Shown piece after piece: positions 54,551 to 62,915 of a stretch of DNA of 64,000 nucleotides (the stretch's first letter is position 1; the number at the start of each line of letters is the position of its first letter). Location: positions 1-64,000 of the forward strand of contig CACJVE010000010.1 in the NCBI GenBank assembly GCA_902596775.1. Direction: 5' to 3'. Position numbers and translations under genes: made by a program. The notes under the pieces are model-generated. The model ran no database searches. It was not told where the DNA came from and worked only from the letters and a program-made list of their open reading frames with translations. The DNA is from an uncultured SAR92 cluster bacterium (GTDB lineage Bacteria; Pseudomonadota; Gammaproteobacteria; Pseudomonadales; Porticoccaceae).

Positions 54551-55459
54551 ATGAGCAATTTAACGAAAAAAGATTTCCCAGATAAATGTGGTTATGTAGG
54601 TATAGTTGGCAGGCCGAATGCTGGCAAATCGACGCTTTTAAATCACATTATTGGGCAGAAGTTATGTATCACTTCGCGTAAGCCTCAAACATCTAGGCAT
54701 AATATTTTAGGTGTTAAGAATATTAGAAATTCTCAACTTGTTTTTATTGATACTCCGGGTATGCATAAGGATCAGACGAGTAAGTTAAATAAAATCATGA
54801 ATAAATCCGCCAAAAATACTATTTTGGATGCCGACGTAATCCTATTTGTTGTTGACAGACTCGATTGGGATACAAGAGATGATTACGTCGTAGAGCATTT
54901 AAGGAATATACCGAGACCAATAATCTGCGTTGTTAATAAGTTAGATCTAATTAAGGATAAAAATCTTCTCCTGCCTCATATGAGAAAAATAAAGCAGATG
55001 TTTGAGAAGGTTTTGATAGTTCCTGTTTCTGCATTAAAAAATCAATATCTGGTAGAATTAGAAAATGAAATAGTTGAATGTTTACCCCAACAATCACATT
55101 TTTTCCCTCCTAATCAGATAACAGATAAAAGTGAACGCTTTTTTTGCGCTGAAATTGTAAGAGAAAAAGTAATTAGACAACTCGGCAATGAATTACCTTA
55201 CCAAACTTCAGTTGATATTGATCGCTTTGAGGTAAAAGAAAACATTACTTTTATTGACGCCTGCATTTTTGTTGAGCGTCGAGGACAAAAAAAAATTATT
55301 ATTGGAGATAAGGGTCAGAAATTAAAAAAAATTGGTGAGGCAGCAAGGTCAGATATCGAAAAATTAATACAAGAAAAGGTTATGTTGAAAATTTGGGTAA
55401 AGGTGCGTAATGGTTGGTCAAACAGCGACGATATGTTAAAAAATTTTAATCTTCAATGA
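54551..55459 (+). CDS. era: GTPase Era
   Basis: Era is an essential GTPase that binds 16S rRNA and helps 30S maturation. Walker A GRPNAGKST is near residue 23, DTPGMHKD is the G3 region, NKLDLI is G4 and VSALK is G5. The C-terminal KH domain includes GQKKIIIGDKGQKLKKIGEAAR with the GxxG loop GDKG. Length is 302 residues (E. coli 301). It is immediately downstream of rnc and 12 bp before recO. Confidence 0.97.
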   Translation: MSNLTKKDFPDKCGYVGIVGRPNAGKSTLLNHIIGQKLCITSRKPQTSRHNILGVKNIRNSQLVFIDTPGMHKDQTSKLNKIMNKSAKNTILDADVILFVVDRLDWDTRDDYVVEHLRNIPRPIICVVNKLDLIKDKNLLLPHMRKIKQMFEKVLIVPVSALKNQYLVELENEIVECLPQQSHFFPPNQITDKSERFFCAEIVREKVIRQLGNELPYQTSVDIDRFEVKENITFIDACIFVERRGQKKIIIGDKGQKLKKIGEAARSDIEKLIQEKVMLKIWVKVRNGWSNSDDMLKNFNLQ

Positions 55460-55471
55460 TACCTGAAAAGT

Positions 55472-56218
55472 ATGCAAATTGAGTCAGACGGTTTCATCTT
55501 ACATACACGTCCTTACAAAGAAACGAGCTTTTTGGTTGACGTCTTCTCTAAGGATCATGGACGTATCAAATGTATTGCAAAAGGTTATCGATCCTCTTCG
55601 CGGAAAAAGATATCTGGTAAATTGTCGCTGTTCATGGAATATCAATTTTTGTTGCGAGGGAAAGGCGAGCTAAAAGTAATATCTTCATCTGAAGAAATTG
55701 GAGATGCCGTTCATTTTGGAGGTGAGCGGTTGTTTGTTGGTCTTTACCTCAACGAGTTACTATTTCATTTTCTTGCCGATTACGATCCATGCGCCAAAAT
55801 CTATGTGAAATACCATGAGTTGCTTAAATTATTGCAATCTGGGAATAGTTATAGTCCTATTTTGAGGCGATTCGAGCTCTTGATGCTTGACGAACTGGGT
55901 TATGGTTTGGTTCTTGACTCTGAGTATGAATCAGGACAGCCTGTTCTGATGTCAAAAAATTATAAATATATTTTTGGGCTTGGTGTGACCTCTATCTTAA
56001 ATCGATCTGAAGAGGGTAATTTTTTCTCTGGTGAAGAGCTTTTAGGAATATATAACAATGAGTTTAATGATTTGCTAATAGATAGAGCGGCCAGACGTTT
56101 ATTGAGGGGAGTATTCGATTTTTACTTGGAAGGAAAACAAATGAATAGTCGTGAGTTATACAGACAATATCTGGAAGGTATAAGAAATAATGCCTCAAAT
56201 GTTCGGAGTATTAAGTGA
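55472..56218 (+). CDS. recO: DNA repair protein RecO
   Basis: RecO acts with RecF and RecR to load RecA on SSB-coated DNA. The N-terminal OB-fold reads GFILHTRPYKETSFLVDVFS followed by AKGYRSSSRK, the family pattern. The helical C-terminal part includes FERFELLMLDELGYG-like RRFELLMLDELGYGLVLD. No zinc-finger cysteine cluster is apparent, as in many gammaproteobacterial RecO proteins. The product has 248 residues. Its stop overlaps the acpS GTG start by 4 bp. pdxJ, normally between recO and acpS, is absent. Confidence 0.94.
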   Translation: MQIESDGFILHTRPYKETSFLVDVFSKDHGRIKCIAKGYRSSSRKKISGKLSLFMEYQFLLRGKGELKVISSSEEIGDAVHFGGERLFVGLYLNELLFHFLADYDPCAKIYVKYHELLKLLQSGNSYSPILRRFELLMLDELGYGLVLDSEYESGQPVLMSKNYKYIFGLGVTSILNRSEEGNFFSGEELLGIYNNEFNDLLIDRAARRLLRGVFDFYLEGKQMNSRELYRQYLEGIRNNASNVRSIK

Positions 56219-56589
56219 TTATAGGAATTGGCACAGATATTGTGGAGATCTCAAGAATCGAAGCGACTTTAAAAAAAGCTGGTGATAGATTCGTAGATAG
56301 AATTTTAACTGCCAACGAGAAGCAAGAATATAAAAAGTCAGAAAAAGTATATTTTTTATCAAAGCGTTTTGCCTCAAAAGAGGCATTATCAAAAGCGTTA
56401 GGGACAGGAATTTCTGGTGGCGTGAGCTTTTTAGATTTTGAAGTATCTCATAATGACTTTGGAGCACCTCTGGTGAGACTATCCGGCGTAGCAAAAGCGA
56501 TTTTTGACAAAAAAAGTGGTAAAGATATATTTTTATCATTATCTGACGAGAAAAAATACTCCGTCGCCTTTGCGATAATGACCGATTAG
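56215..56589 (+). CDS. acpS: Holo-[acyl-carrier-protein] synthase AcpS
   Basis: AcpS transfers 4'-phosphopantetheine from CoA to acyl carrier protein. The metal-binding GTDIVEISRIEATL at the N-terminus and RFASKEALSKALGTGI with the catalytic Glu are diagnostic, and SLSDEKKYSVAFAI is the C-terminal conserved strand. Length is 124 residues (E. coli 126). The start is GTG 56215, overlapping the recO stop by 4 bp. It is followed 8 bp later by mazG. Confidence 0.96.
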   Translation: MIIGIGTDIVEISRIEATLKKAGDRFVDRILTANEKQEYKKSEKVYFLSKRFASKEALSKALGTGISGGVSFLDFEVSHNDFGAPLVRLSGVAKAIFDKKSGKDIFLSLSDEKKYSVAFAIMTD

Positions 56590-56597
56590 AGCGATTT

Positions 56598-57434
56598 ATG
56601 AGTCGAAGAGTGAATATGTCTTCAAATTATGTTTTAGATGATCTCAAATATGTAGTGGAACGCCTGAGAGATCCTGAGACGGGCTGCCCATGGGATACCC
56701 AACAGAATTTTGAATCATTGCAACACTATCTTCTTGAAGAGGTTTATGAGGTTATAGATGCTATATCTAGTAAAAATTTCATTGGTCTTAAAGAGGAACT
56801 CGGCGATTTACTTTTTCAGATTATTTTTCTTGCACAGATTGGACAAGAGAGAGATCTTTTTGATTTTGATAAAGTAGTGGATGGGCTCACTGCGAAATTA
56901 ATTGACCGCCACCCCCATGTTTTTCCAAATGGATCATTGACTTCCATACCTTCTGGTCAGAATAAGATACCTAGCTCAAAATTAATGGATTATTGGGAGC
57001 AAAAAAAGATTAAAAAAAGACAAGAAAGTGGGTTTCAAAGTGTACTTGATGACGTCCCTAGTGCAATGCCAGCGTTAATGAGAGCTGGAAAATTACAAAA
57101 AAGAGCGAGCCTTTTGGGGTTGGATTGGAGTAATAGTGAGAATGTCCTCAACAAGATATCAGAGGAATTGGATGAACTCAAAAGTGAAATCGAGTTCAGT
57201 GATAGCAAAAACATATCGATGGAACTTGGAGATTTGTTATTTTCATGTGTAAATTTAGCGAGAAAATTATCTGTGGATCCCGAGAAATCTTTGAGGCAAT
57301 CAAATGAGAAATTTTCAAACCGGGTGAAATATATCGAGAGTTTAGCGGATTTCGATAAATTGAAAGCGATGAGTGCAGAAAAGTTGAATGCTTTATGGGA
57401 TAACGCAAAGAAAAATGAGGATTATTACAGCTAG
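56598..57434 (+). CDS. mazG: Nucleoside triphosphate pyrophosphohydrolase MazG
   Basis: MazG hydrolyses all canonical NTPs and dNTPs to monophosphates and lowers (p)ppGpp in E. coli. Two MazG domains are present. The first contains CPWDTQQNFESLQHYLLEEVYEV and the metal-binding EELGDLLFQIIF. The second contains ELDELKSEIEFSD and MELGDLLFSCVNLAR. Length is 278 residues (E. coli 263). ATG 56598 is used, but GTG 56610 or ATG 56616, with GAAGAG just upstream, could be the start. It follows acpS here; it is often next to relA in gammaproteobacteria, and relA is not in the window. Confidence 0.95.
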   Translation: MSRRVNMSSNYVLDDLKYVVERLRDPETGCPWDTQQNFESLQHYLLEEVYEVIDAISSKNFIGLKEELGDLLFQIIFLAQIGQERDLFDFDKVVDGLTAKLIDRHPHVFPNGSLTSIPSGQNKIPSSKLMDYWEQKKIKKRQESGFQSVLDDVPSAMPALMRAGKLQKRASLLGLDWSNSENVLNKISEELDELKSEIEFSDSKNISMELGDLLFSCVNLARKLSVDPEKSLRQSNEKFSNRVKYIESLADFDKLKAMSAEKLNALWDNAKKNEDYYS

Positions 57435-57514
57435 GGCGACCAATTTGCTAGCTTGTTAAGCGGCTTTATTAGGTGTATTGTTCATTTCCGCGAAGTATAA
57501 GTGACGAGAAAAGT

Positions 57515-58159
57515 ATGAGATTAATTCTATTAGGCCCACCAGGTGCAGGCAAAGGAACGCAGGCGCAGTTTGTTACGAGTTCTCTGGGCATCCCTCAAAT
57601 TTCTACCGGTGACATTTTGCGATCAGAGGTAAAAGACGCATCAGATTTAGGAATGAAGGTCAAAAGGATTATGGACTCGGGAGGTCTAGTTTCTGATGAT
57701 TTGATCGTCTCAATAGTTAAAGGCCGCTTAGAAAAAGATGACTGCAAGAATGGTTTTCTGCTAGATGGCTTTCCAAGGACTATTCCTCAAGCTGAGTCGT
57801 TGATGGAAGCAAAAATAGCCATCGATCTCGTGATAGAGCTTAATGTGAGTGATGAAGAAATTATTTCTCGATTGTCGGGAAGACGAGTTCATGAGGCATC
57901 AGGTAGGGTGTATCATATTACAAATAATCCTCCCAAAATTCTAAATACTGACGACATAACGGGTGAGCCCCTGGTGCAAAGACCCGATGATTTAGAGACC
58001 ACTGTACGTAAAAGACTGGGCGTATACAGAGCTCAAACTAAGCCATTAGTATCTTTTTATCAGCAAATTAGAAGCGTGGGTGATGTGAGATTTGAAAGTG
58101 TCGATGGATCTGTAAATATGGAAAATGTTCGAGAGCAACTTCTAAAAATCATTTGTTAA
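57515..58159 (+). CDS. adk: Adenylate kinase
   Basis: Adk interconverts ATP, ADP and AMP. The P-loop [13 protein letters not shown]-binding [20 protein letters not shown] and the lid region with [13 protein letters not shown] are present. The frame opens at 57473, but ATG 57515 is the real start because it gives [10 protein letters not shown] and 214 residues, the exact E. coli length. The lid lacks the four-cysteine zinc site, as in other gammaproteobacteria. It lies 80 bp after mazG and 45 bp before tsaB. Confidence 0.98.
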   Translation: MRLILLGPPGAGKGTQAQFVTSSLGIPQISTGDILRSEVKDASDLGMKVKRIMDSGGLVSDDLIVSIVKGRLEKDDCKNGFLLDGFPRTIPQAESLMEAKIAIDLVIELNVSDEEIISRLSGRRVHEASGRVYHITNNPPKILNTDDITGEPLVQRPDDLETTVRKRLGVYRAQTKPLVSFYQQIRSVGDVRFESVDGSVNMENVREQLLKIIC

Positions 58160-58204
58160 TTTATAACTCAGCTTATTCTGAGTTTGCATTAATTGTGAGC
58201 AATT

Positions 58205-58906
58205 ATGACCAATACACTTACGATTGAAACATCAGGTCTTACATGCTCTGTGGCAATAAAGACACCGACTATAGAAAAACATAAGGTACTTGCAGAACCG
58301 CGGTCTCACGGAAAAGTCTTGTTACCATACATATCAGAGCTTTTAAATGACGCAGGCATACAAGTCAAAGACATAAATACTATTGGTATTTCAATCGGTC
58401 CAGGCTCATTTACCGGTTTGCGAATAGGATTTGCGATCACTCAAGGTCTTGCATATTCAAATAAAATCCCGGTAGTTCCGATTAGCTCATTAGAGGGAAT
58501 GATCCATTCTTTTTGCAGTCAATCGAATCTTCCTAACACTTGTGAAAATATTAAAAAATCAATTGTAGTAGTAACTAATGCGAAAATGGGTCATCTTAAT
58601 TTTGGACATTATCGTGTAAATGGTCTGGAGGCAGAGACTATTTTAAAAGATAGACTAATTGAAATTAGTCGAGTTGAACGTCTTATTCTCTCATTAAAGC
58701 CTGAACTTATACTTGTCGACAATCTATCATATTTTTCCAAATTTAAGATTGATTTTGAAAACACATTTGAAGTCCATTCTCGTGCACAGGACTTAATTCG
58801 AGTGACAGAGTATCGTCATCATATTGGGTTATCTGAGGACGTCAAAGATTTAGAATTATCGTATCTTAGAGAGGCGGATGCATGGCAAAAAAACAGACAT
58901 CCATAA
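58205..58906 (+). CDS. tsaB: tRNA threonylcarbamoyladenosine biosynthesis protein TsaB
   Basis: TsaB is the non-catalytic ASKHA-fold partner of TsaD that scaffolds t6A synthesis with TsaE. The N-terminal LTIETSGLTCSVAI strand, the SHGKVLLPYISELL segment and ISIGPGSFTGLRIGFAITQGLA are diagnostic. The product has 233 residues (E. coli 231). Its last 25 bp overlap the next gene, whose ribosome-binding site lies inside tsaB. tsaD and tsaE are elsewhere. Confidence 0.94.
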   Translation: MTNTLTIETSGLTCSVAIKTPTIEKHKVLAEPRSHGKVLLPYISELLNDAGIQVKDINTIGISIGPGSFTGLRIGFAITQGLAYSNKIPVVPISSLEGMIHSFCSQSNLPNTCENIKKSIVVVTNAKMGHLNFGHYRVNGLEAETILKDRLIEISRVERLILSLKPELILVDNLSYFSKFKIDFENTFEVHSRAQDLIRVTEYRHHIGLSEDVKDLELSYLREADAWQKNRHP

Positions 58907-59787
58907 AAAGACTTAAAAACAAACAGATCGGTTTTGTGGGCCTTGGAACTATGGGATATGCCATGGCTGGTTGGATATCGAAAGCAGACTTCAAAGTGTC
59001 AGTTTTTAATAGAAATTGTAAAGTATCGGAGAAATGGATAAAGGAGTTTGACGGTACAGCTCATGCTACCCCATTGGATCTCGCAATACACTGTGATGTT
59101 ATATTCATTTGCGTAGGACGTGATGAGGATGTGCTTGATGTGACATCAGGATCTAAGGGAATATTTAATTCAATAAAGCCAGGTGCATTAGTCGTAGATC
59201 ACACTACTACCTCGGCTAAATTATCACGTGAATTGGAGAGAATAGCTGATAGTTTAGGCTGCAGTTTCCTTGATGCACCTGTCTCAGGAGGGGAAAAAGG
59301 AGCGGTTGATGGAAAGCTGGCTGTCATGTGTGGAGGCTCTAAAGAAAGCTTTATGAGCGTTAAACCAGTTATGGAAAGTTATAGTTCAAGAATATCCCTT
59401 ATGGGTCCAGTTGGCAGTGGACAGCTCTGTAAAATGGTCAATCAAATATGTATTGCAGGTTTGATTCAAAGCTTGTCCGAGGGAATTAACTTCGCGATTA
59501 ATGCGGGATTAAAAGTGGATCAAGTCATAGAAATAATATCTCAAGGTGCTGCTCAATCTTGGCAAATGGACAATAGAGCATTAACTATGTCTAAAAATAT
59601 GTTTGATTTTGGTTTCGCTGTTAAATGGATGCGGAAGGATTTAGACTATGCGATCGAAGAAAGTATAAGGAATGATAGCCCACTACCCATTACTCAAAAG
59701 GTCCTAGAATACTACTTAGATCTAGATAATATGGGAGGAGGCAAGCTAGATACCTCAAGTTTAATCAAAAGGCTAAGTAGCAACTAA
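58882..59787 (+). CDS. 3-hydroxyisobutyrate dehydrogenase-type beta-hydroxyacid dehydrogenase
   Basis: A member of the beta-hydroxyacid dehydrogenase family. The Rossmann motif GFVGLGTMGYAMAGW, DHTTTSAKLSRE, the substrate motif DAPVSGGEKGAVDGKLAVM and the catalytic-Lys helix GQLCKMVNQICIAG are complete. The second dinucleotide strand ends VFNRNCK, where Asn-Arg favours NADP(H). Length is 301 residues. The specific acid (hydroxyisobutyrate, tartronate semialdehyde, succinic semialdehyde) cannot be told from the sequence. ATG 58882 is supported by GAGG at 58871-58874; this overlaps tsaB by 25 bp. Confidence 0.87.
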   Translation: MAKKQTSIKRLKNKQIGFVGLGTMGYAMAGWISKADFKVSVFNRNCKVSEKWIKEFDGTAHATPLDLAIHCDVIFICVGRDEDVLDVTSGSKGIFNSIKPGALVVDHTTTSAKLSRELERIADSLGCSFLDAPVSGGEKGAVDGKLAVMCGGSKESFMSVKPVMESYSSRISLMGPVGSGQLCKMVNQICIAGLIQSLSEGINFAINAGLKVDQVIEIISQGAAQSWQMDNRALTMSKNMFDFGFAVKWMRKDLDYAIEESIRNDSPLPITQKVLEYYLDLDNMGGGKLDTSSLIKRLSSN

Positions 59788-59834
59788 AAAATTTTGTTCT
59801 TGAATCATATGAATTTTACATTAGGAACTTACAG

Positions 59835-61127
59835 ATGAGTGAGCATGTTCAATTTAATCAAAAGCTAATTGACTTTTTAGATGCGTCAGTCTCAAAGTAT
59901 CATGCAGTCTCTGAAATAACTAAGCTACTTACACAAAATGGATTTATGAGGCTCGAGGAACGGGATAGTTGGTCTCTTGAAAAGGGTGGCAAATATTTCG
60001 TTGTGAGGAATAACTCTTCAATAATAGCATTTGTTAATGGAGAAATATCACCGCAGGAGACCGGATTAAGTATCGTTGGTGCTCACACCGATAGTCCATC
60101 TTTGATGTTAAAACCAAATCCAATTATTAGAAATTCGGGATATATTCAGTTGGGGGTTGAGGTATACGGAGGAGCTCTTTTAAAGCCATGGTTTGATAGA
60201 GATCTCTCGATTGCGGGTAGAATATTTGTTAGAGACAAAACTGGAGAGCTTTCCGAGAGACTGGTAGATTTGGAGAACCCCATCGGATTTATCCCCAGTT
60301 TGGCTATCCACCTCAACAGAGATGCTAATGGAAACAGCCCCATTAACGCTCAAACTGATATTTTACCGATATTGTCTCAAGAAAATCTATCTGATGATTT
60401 GACTGGATCTCCTTTAGAAGAATTGTTGAAAAGTCAGTTTATGGATCCTGAAGATAGTTTGCTTGCGCATGATTTGTGCTTATACGATACACAACCAGCT
60501 TCTGTTGTTGGTTTGAGCAATGAGTTTATCGCCTCTAGATGTCTTGACAATTTAGTAAGTTGTTACACAGGAATAGAAGCGCTGTTAGGCTCATCGCATG
60601 GAAAGCTGAGCATGGTCGTGTTGAATGATCATGAGGAGGTGGGAAGTCTCTCGACCACTGGAGCAGATGGGCCATTTCTTGAAAGTATCATCAGACGATT
60701 GTGTAAGTCTTGGATTGACTGCGATGAGGAAGTAGTTAAGGCAAGATCAATGGTCTTATCTTGTGATAATGCCCATGCGGTTCATCCAAATTTTTCCGAC
60801 AAGCATGATCCTAACCACAGGCCCTTATTGAATCGTGGCATAGTGATAAAATATAACGCTAAACAAAGATACGCTACCGATGGTTTTTCAGCAGCATTCT
60901 TTAAAGATTTATGTGAAGAAGATATTGCTGTCCAATCCTTTGTGTCACGGAATGATATGCCATGTGGAAGCACGATAGGACCGTTGACAGCTGGTAAAAT
61001 TGGTGTGCGAGCAATAGACATTGGAATAAGTCAACTTGCAATGCATTCATGTAGAGAAATTATTGGTGCAAGAGATCCGCTTTATCTCTATAAAGCGTTA
61101 GGTAAGTTTTTTTCAATCGAGCAATAA
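59835..61127 (+). CDS. apeB: M18 family aminopeptidase
   Basis: A metallo-aminopeptidase of family M18, forming dodecamers and preferring acidic N-terminal residues in known members. Zinc ligands and catalytic residues are seen in VGAHTDSPSLMLKPNP (His, Asp), LNDHEEVGSLSTTGADG (Glu-Glu), SCDNAHAVHPNF (Asp) and the C-terminal AMHSCREIIGARD (His). The product has 430 residues, typical for bacterial ApeB. No signal peptide is present, so it acts in the cytoplasm. It is 47 bp after the dehydrogenase gene and 34 bp before trpS. Confidence 0.94.
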   Translation: MSEHVQFNQKLIDFLDASVSKYHAVSEITKLLTQNGFMRLEERDSWSLEKGGKYFVVRNNSSIIAFVNGEISPQETGLSIVGAHTDSPSLMLKPNPIIRNSGYIQLGVEVYGGALLKPWFDRDLSIAGRIFVRDKTGELSERLVDLENPIGFIPSLAIHLNRDANGNSPINAQTDILPILSQENLSDDLTGSPLEELLKSQFMDPEDSLLAHDLCLYDTQPASVVGLSNEFIASRCLDNLVSCYTGIEALLGSSHGKLSMVVLNDHEEVGSLSTTGADGPFLESIIRRLCKSWIDCDEEVVKARSMVLSCDNAHAVHPNFSDKHDPNHRPLLNRGIVIKYNAKQRYATDGFSAAFFKDLCEEDIAVQSFVSRNDMPCGSTIGPLTAGKIGVRAIDIGISQLAMHSCREIIGARDPLYLYKALGKFFSIEQ

Positions 61128-61161
61128 ATCGATATCAATTATATTTTTAGGGTGAAGGTGC

Positions 61162-62169
61162 ATGAAAAGACCAATTGTATTAACTGGCATAACCACTTCA
61201 GGATCTCCTCATTTAGGTAACTATGTTGGAGCAATCAAGCCAGCCATTGATGCAAGTAAAAAAGAGAATAATAATTCATTTTTTTTTCTTGCAGATTATC
61301 ATGCGATTGTTAAAACCAAAGATAGTAAGCGAATTGCGCAGTCAACCCTAGAGATTGCGTCTGCTTGGATTGCGCTCGGTCTCGATCCAACTCAGGTAAC
61401 GTTTTACCGACAATCTGATATTCCTGAAATAACTGAGCTCTCATGGATTTTGAACACTATCGCAGCAAAGGGTCTTTTAAATCGAGCCCACGCCTACAAG
61501 AGTGCTGTACAGCAAAATTTAGCAATAAAAGAAGATGAGGATGCTGGTATTTCGATGGGTTTATTTGGTTATCCAGTGTTAATGGCAGCTGATATTTTGA
61601 TGTTTAACGCAGAGGTTGTTCCGGTTGGAAAAGATCAGGTTCAACACATCGAAATGGCTAGAGATATTGCGCAGCGGTTTAACCATCTCTATGGTAAAAC
61701 TTTTGAATTGCCAAATGCACATATAGACCAGAAAACTTCAGTTTTGACGGGACTAGATGGCAGGAAAATGAGTAAAAGTTACGATAATACAATCCCCCTG
61801 TTTTGTACTGAAAATCAATTGAAGAAATATATCAACAAAATAAAAACAAACATACTCGAGCCTGGGGAATCAAAGGATCCTAACGACTCGATAATATTTG
61901 AAATTTGGAGTGCTTTTGCAACTGAGGAAGAAACCGAATTTATGAGATTAGCTTTTAAAGATGGTATAGGTTGGGGCGATGCTAAGCGGAAACTATTTCA
62001 TCTAATAAATGGTAGTTTGATCGAGGCAAGAGAAACCTATTTTCAATTATTAAATAAGCCAGAGGATATTGAAGAAATATTGAATGAGGGTTCAAAAAAA
62101 GCAAGACCGCTAGCACAGAGCCGGATCAAAAAGATCCGTGAATCAATTGGTTTAAAACCTTTATTTTAG
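61162..62169 (+). CDS. trpS: Tryptophanyl-tRNA synthetase
   Basis: TrpRS charges tRNA-Trp. The class I signatures are PHLGNYVGAI (HIGH-like) at about residue 15 and GRKMSKSYDN (KMSKS) near residue 200. ITELSWILNTIA and the GYPVLMAADILMFNAEVVPVG segment are family-specific. Length is 335 residues (E. coli 334). GGTG precedes the start at a suitable distance. The C-terminal helix ends with LAQSRIKKIRESIGL. It is the last gene of the rightward series before the cupredoxin. Confidence 0.97.
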   Translation: MKRPIVLTGITTSGSPHLGNYVGAIKPAIDASKKENNNSFFFLADYHAIVKTKDSKRIAQSTLEIASAWIALGLDPTQVTFYRQSDIPEITELSWILNTIAAKGLLNRAHAYKSAVQQNLAIKEDEDAGISMGLFGYPVLMAADILMFNAEVVPVGKDQVQHIEMARDIAQRFNHLYGKTFELPNAHIDQKTSVLTGLDGRKMSKSYDNTIPLFCTENQLKKYINKIKTNILEPGESKDPNDSIIFEIWSAFATEEETEFMRLAFKDGIGWGDAKRKLFHLINGSLIEARETYFQLLNKPEDIEEILNEGSKKARPLAQSRIKKIRESIGLKPLF

Positions 62170-62258
62170 GTCGAAGAATTGCATACCGATTGGCGAAACT
62201 GCAAAACTTTTCCTGTATACTGGCGCATTAAATTGTTTAAACATTTTTAGGAAGTCTT

Positions 62259-62858
62259 ATGTTCTTATGGATAAGAAACATTTGTTTATCGATCATAATT
62301 TTTCAATTGACTGCTTGCGGACTTAGCAATGAAGATTTTGGTCCTAATGAGGAGCAAAAAAAACAGATAGCTGAACGAATTGCGCCGGTGGGTCAGATTA
62401 TTATGGCTGGAGACATTCCGAGTTCTGATGTGAATATATCTATTATGGATATTAAAAAAGTTGAGCTTTCTCCTGGCCGGGAACATACCGTAAATATGTT
62501 AAATAATGGTGAGGACGGGGCTATGGTTTTTGAGCCTGCAGTTTTAAAAGTCTCGACTGGAGATACTATACATTTCAAAGCTGTCGACTTATCTCATAAC
62601 TCGGCCAGTATTCAAGGGATGATCCCTGAAGGTGCACAACCCTGGGCAGGTTCTATGAATCAAGACATTAGCATCACTTTGGATGTCGATGGTATATATG
62701 TGTATCAATGTGACCCGCATGCAATGATGGCAATGGTTGGGGTCATTCAAGTAGGGGAGCCAATAAACAAACAAGAGATAGATGCTTTAGTGGGTGATCA
62801 CAAAGATTCATTTATGATGAATGAGACACGCCTATCTAACTATTTGGCAAGACTATAA
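62259..62858 (+). CDS. Pseudoazurin-like type I copper lipoprotein
   Basis: An exported blue-copper (cupredoxin) protein. The lipobox LTAC ends at Cys20, so it should be acylated. A spacer of about 60 residues precedes the cupredoxin domain (about 75-166). Copper ligands fit pseudoazurin: His113 (SHNSAS), Cys151, His154 and Met159 with the C-x2-H-x4-M spacing, and MIPEGAQPW is strongly pseudoazurin-like. The N-terminal segment AERIAPVGQIIMAGD resembles, in my memory, the lead-in of cytochrome c5-type proteins, but there is no CxxCH heme site. A role as periplasmic electron carrier is inferred. TATACT at 62216-62221 may be its -10. It converges with pckA. Confidence 0.85.
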   Translation: MFLWIRNICLSIIIFQLTACGLSNEDFGPNEEQKKQIAERIAPVGQIIMAGDIPSSDVNISIMDIKKVELSPGREHTVNMLNNGEDGAMVFEPAVLKVSTGDTIHFKAVDLSHNSASIQGMIPEGAQPWAGSMNQDISITLDVDGIYVYQCDPHAMMAMVGVIQVGEPINKQEIDALVGDHKDSFMMNETRLSNYLARL

Positions 62859-62915
62859 ACTGCCACGACAATACACTTTCAGCAGTTTATTCGTGAACAA
62901 TGAGTCTTTATTTAA

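Noticed and set aside
58165-58184. Inverted repeat AACTCAG-CTTATT-CTGAGTT between adk and tsaB as a terminator
   Set aside because: The seven-pair stem is AT-rich and the following bases do not form a proper T tract, so it may be chance. I did not list it as a terminator.
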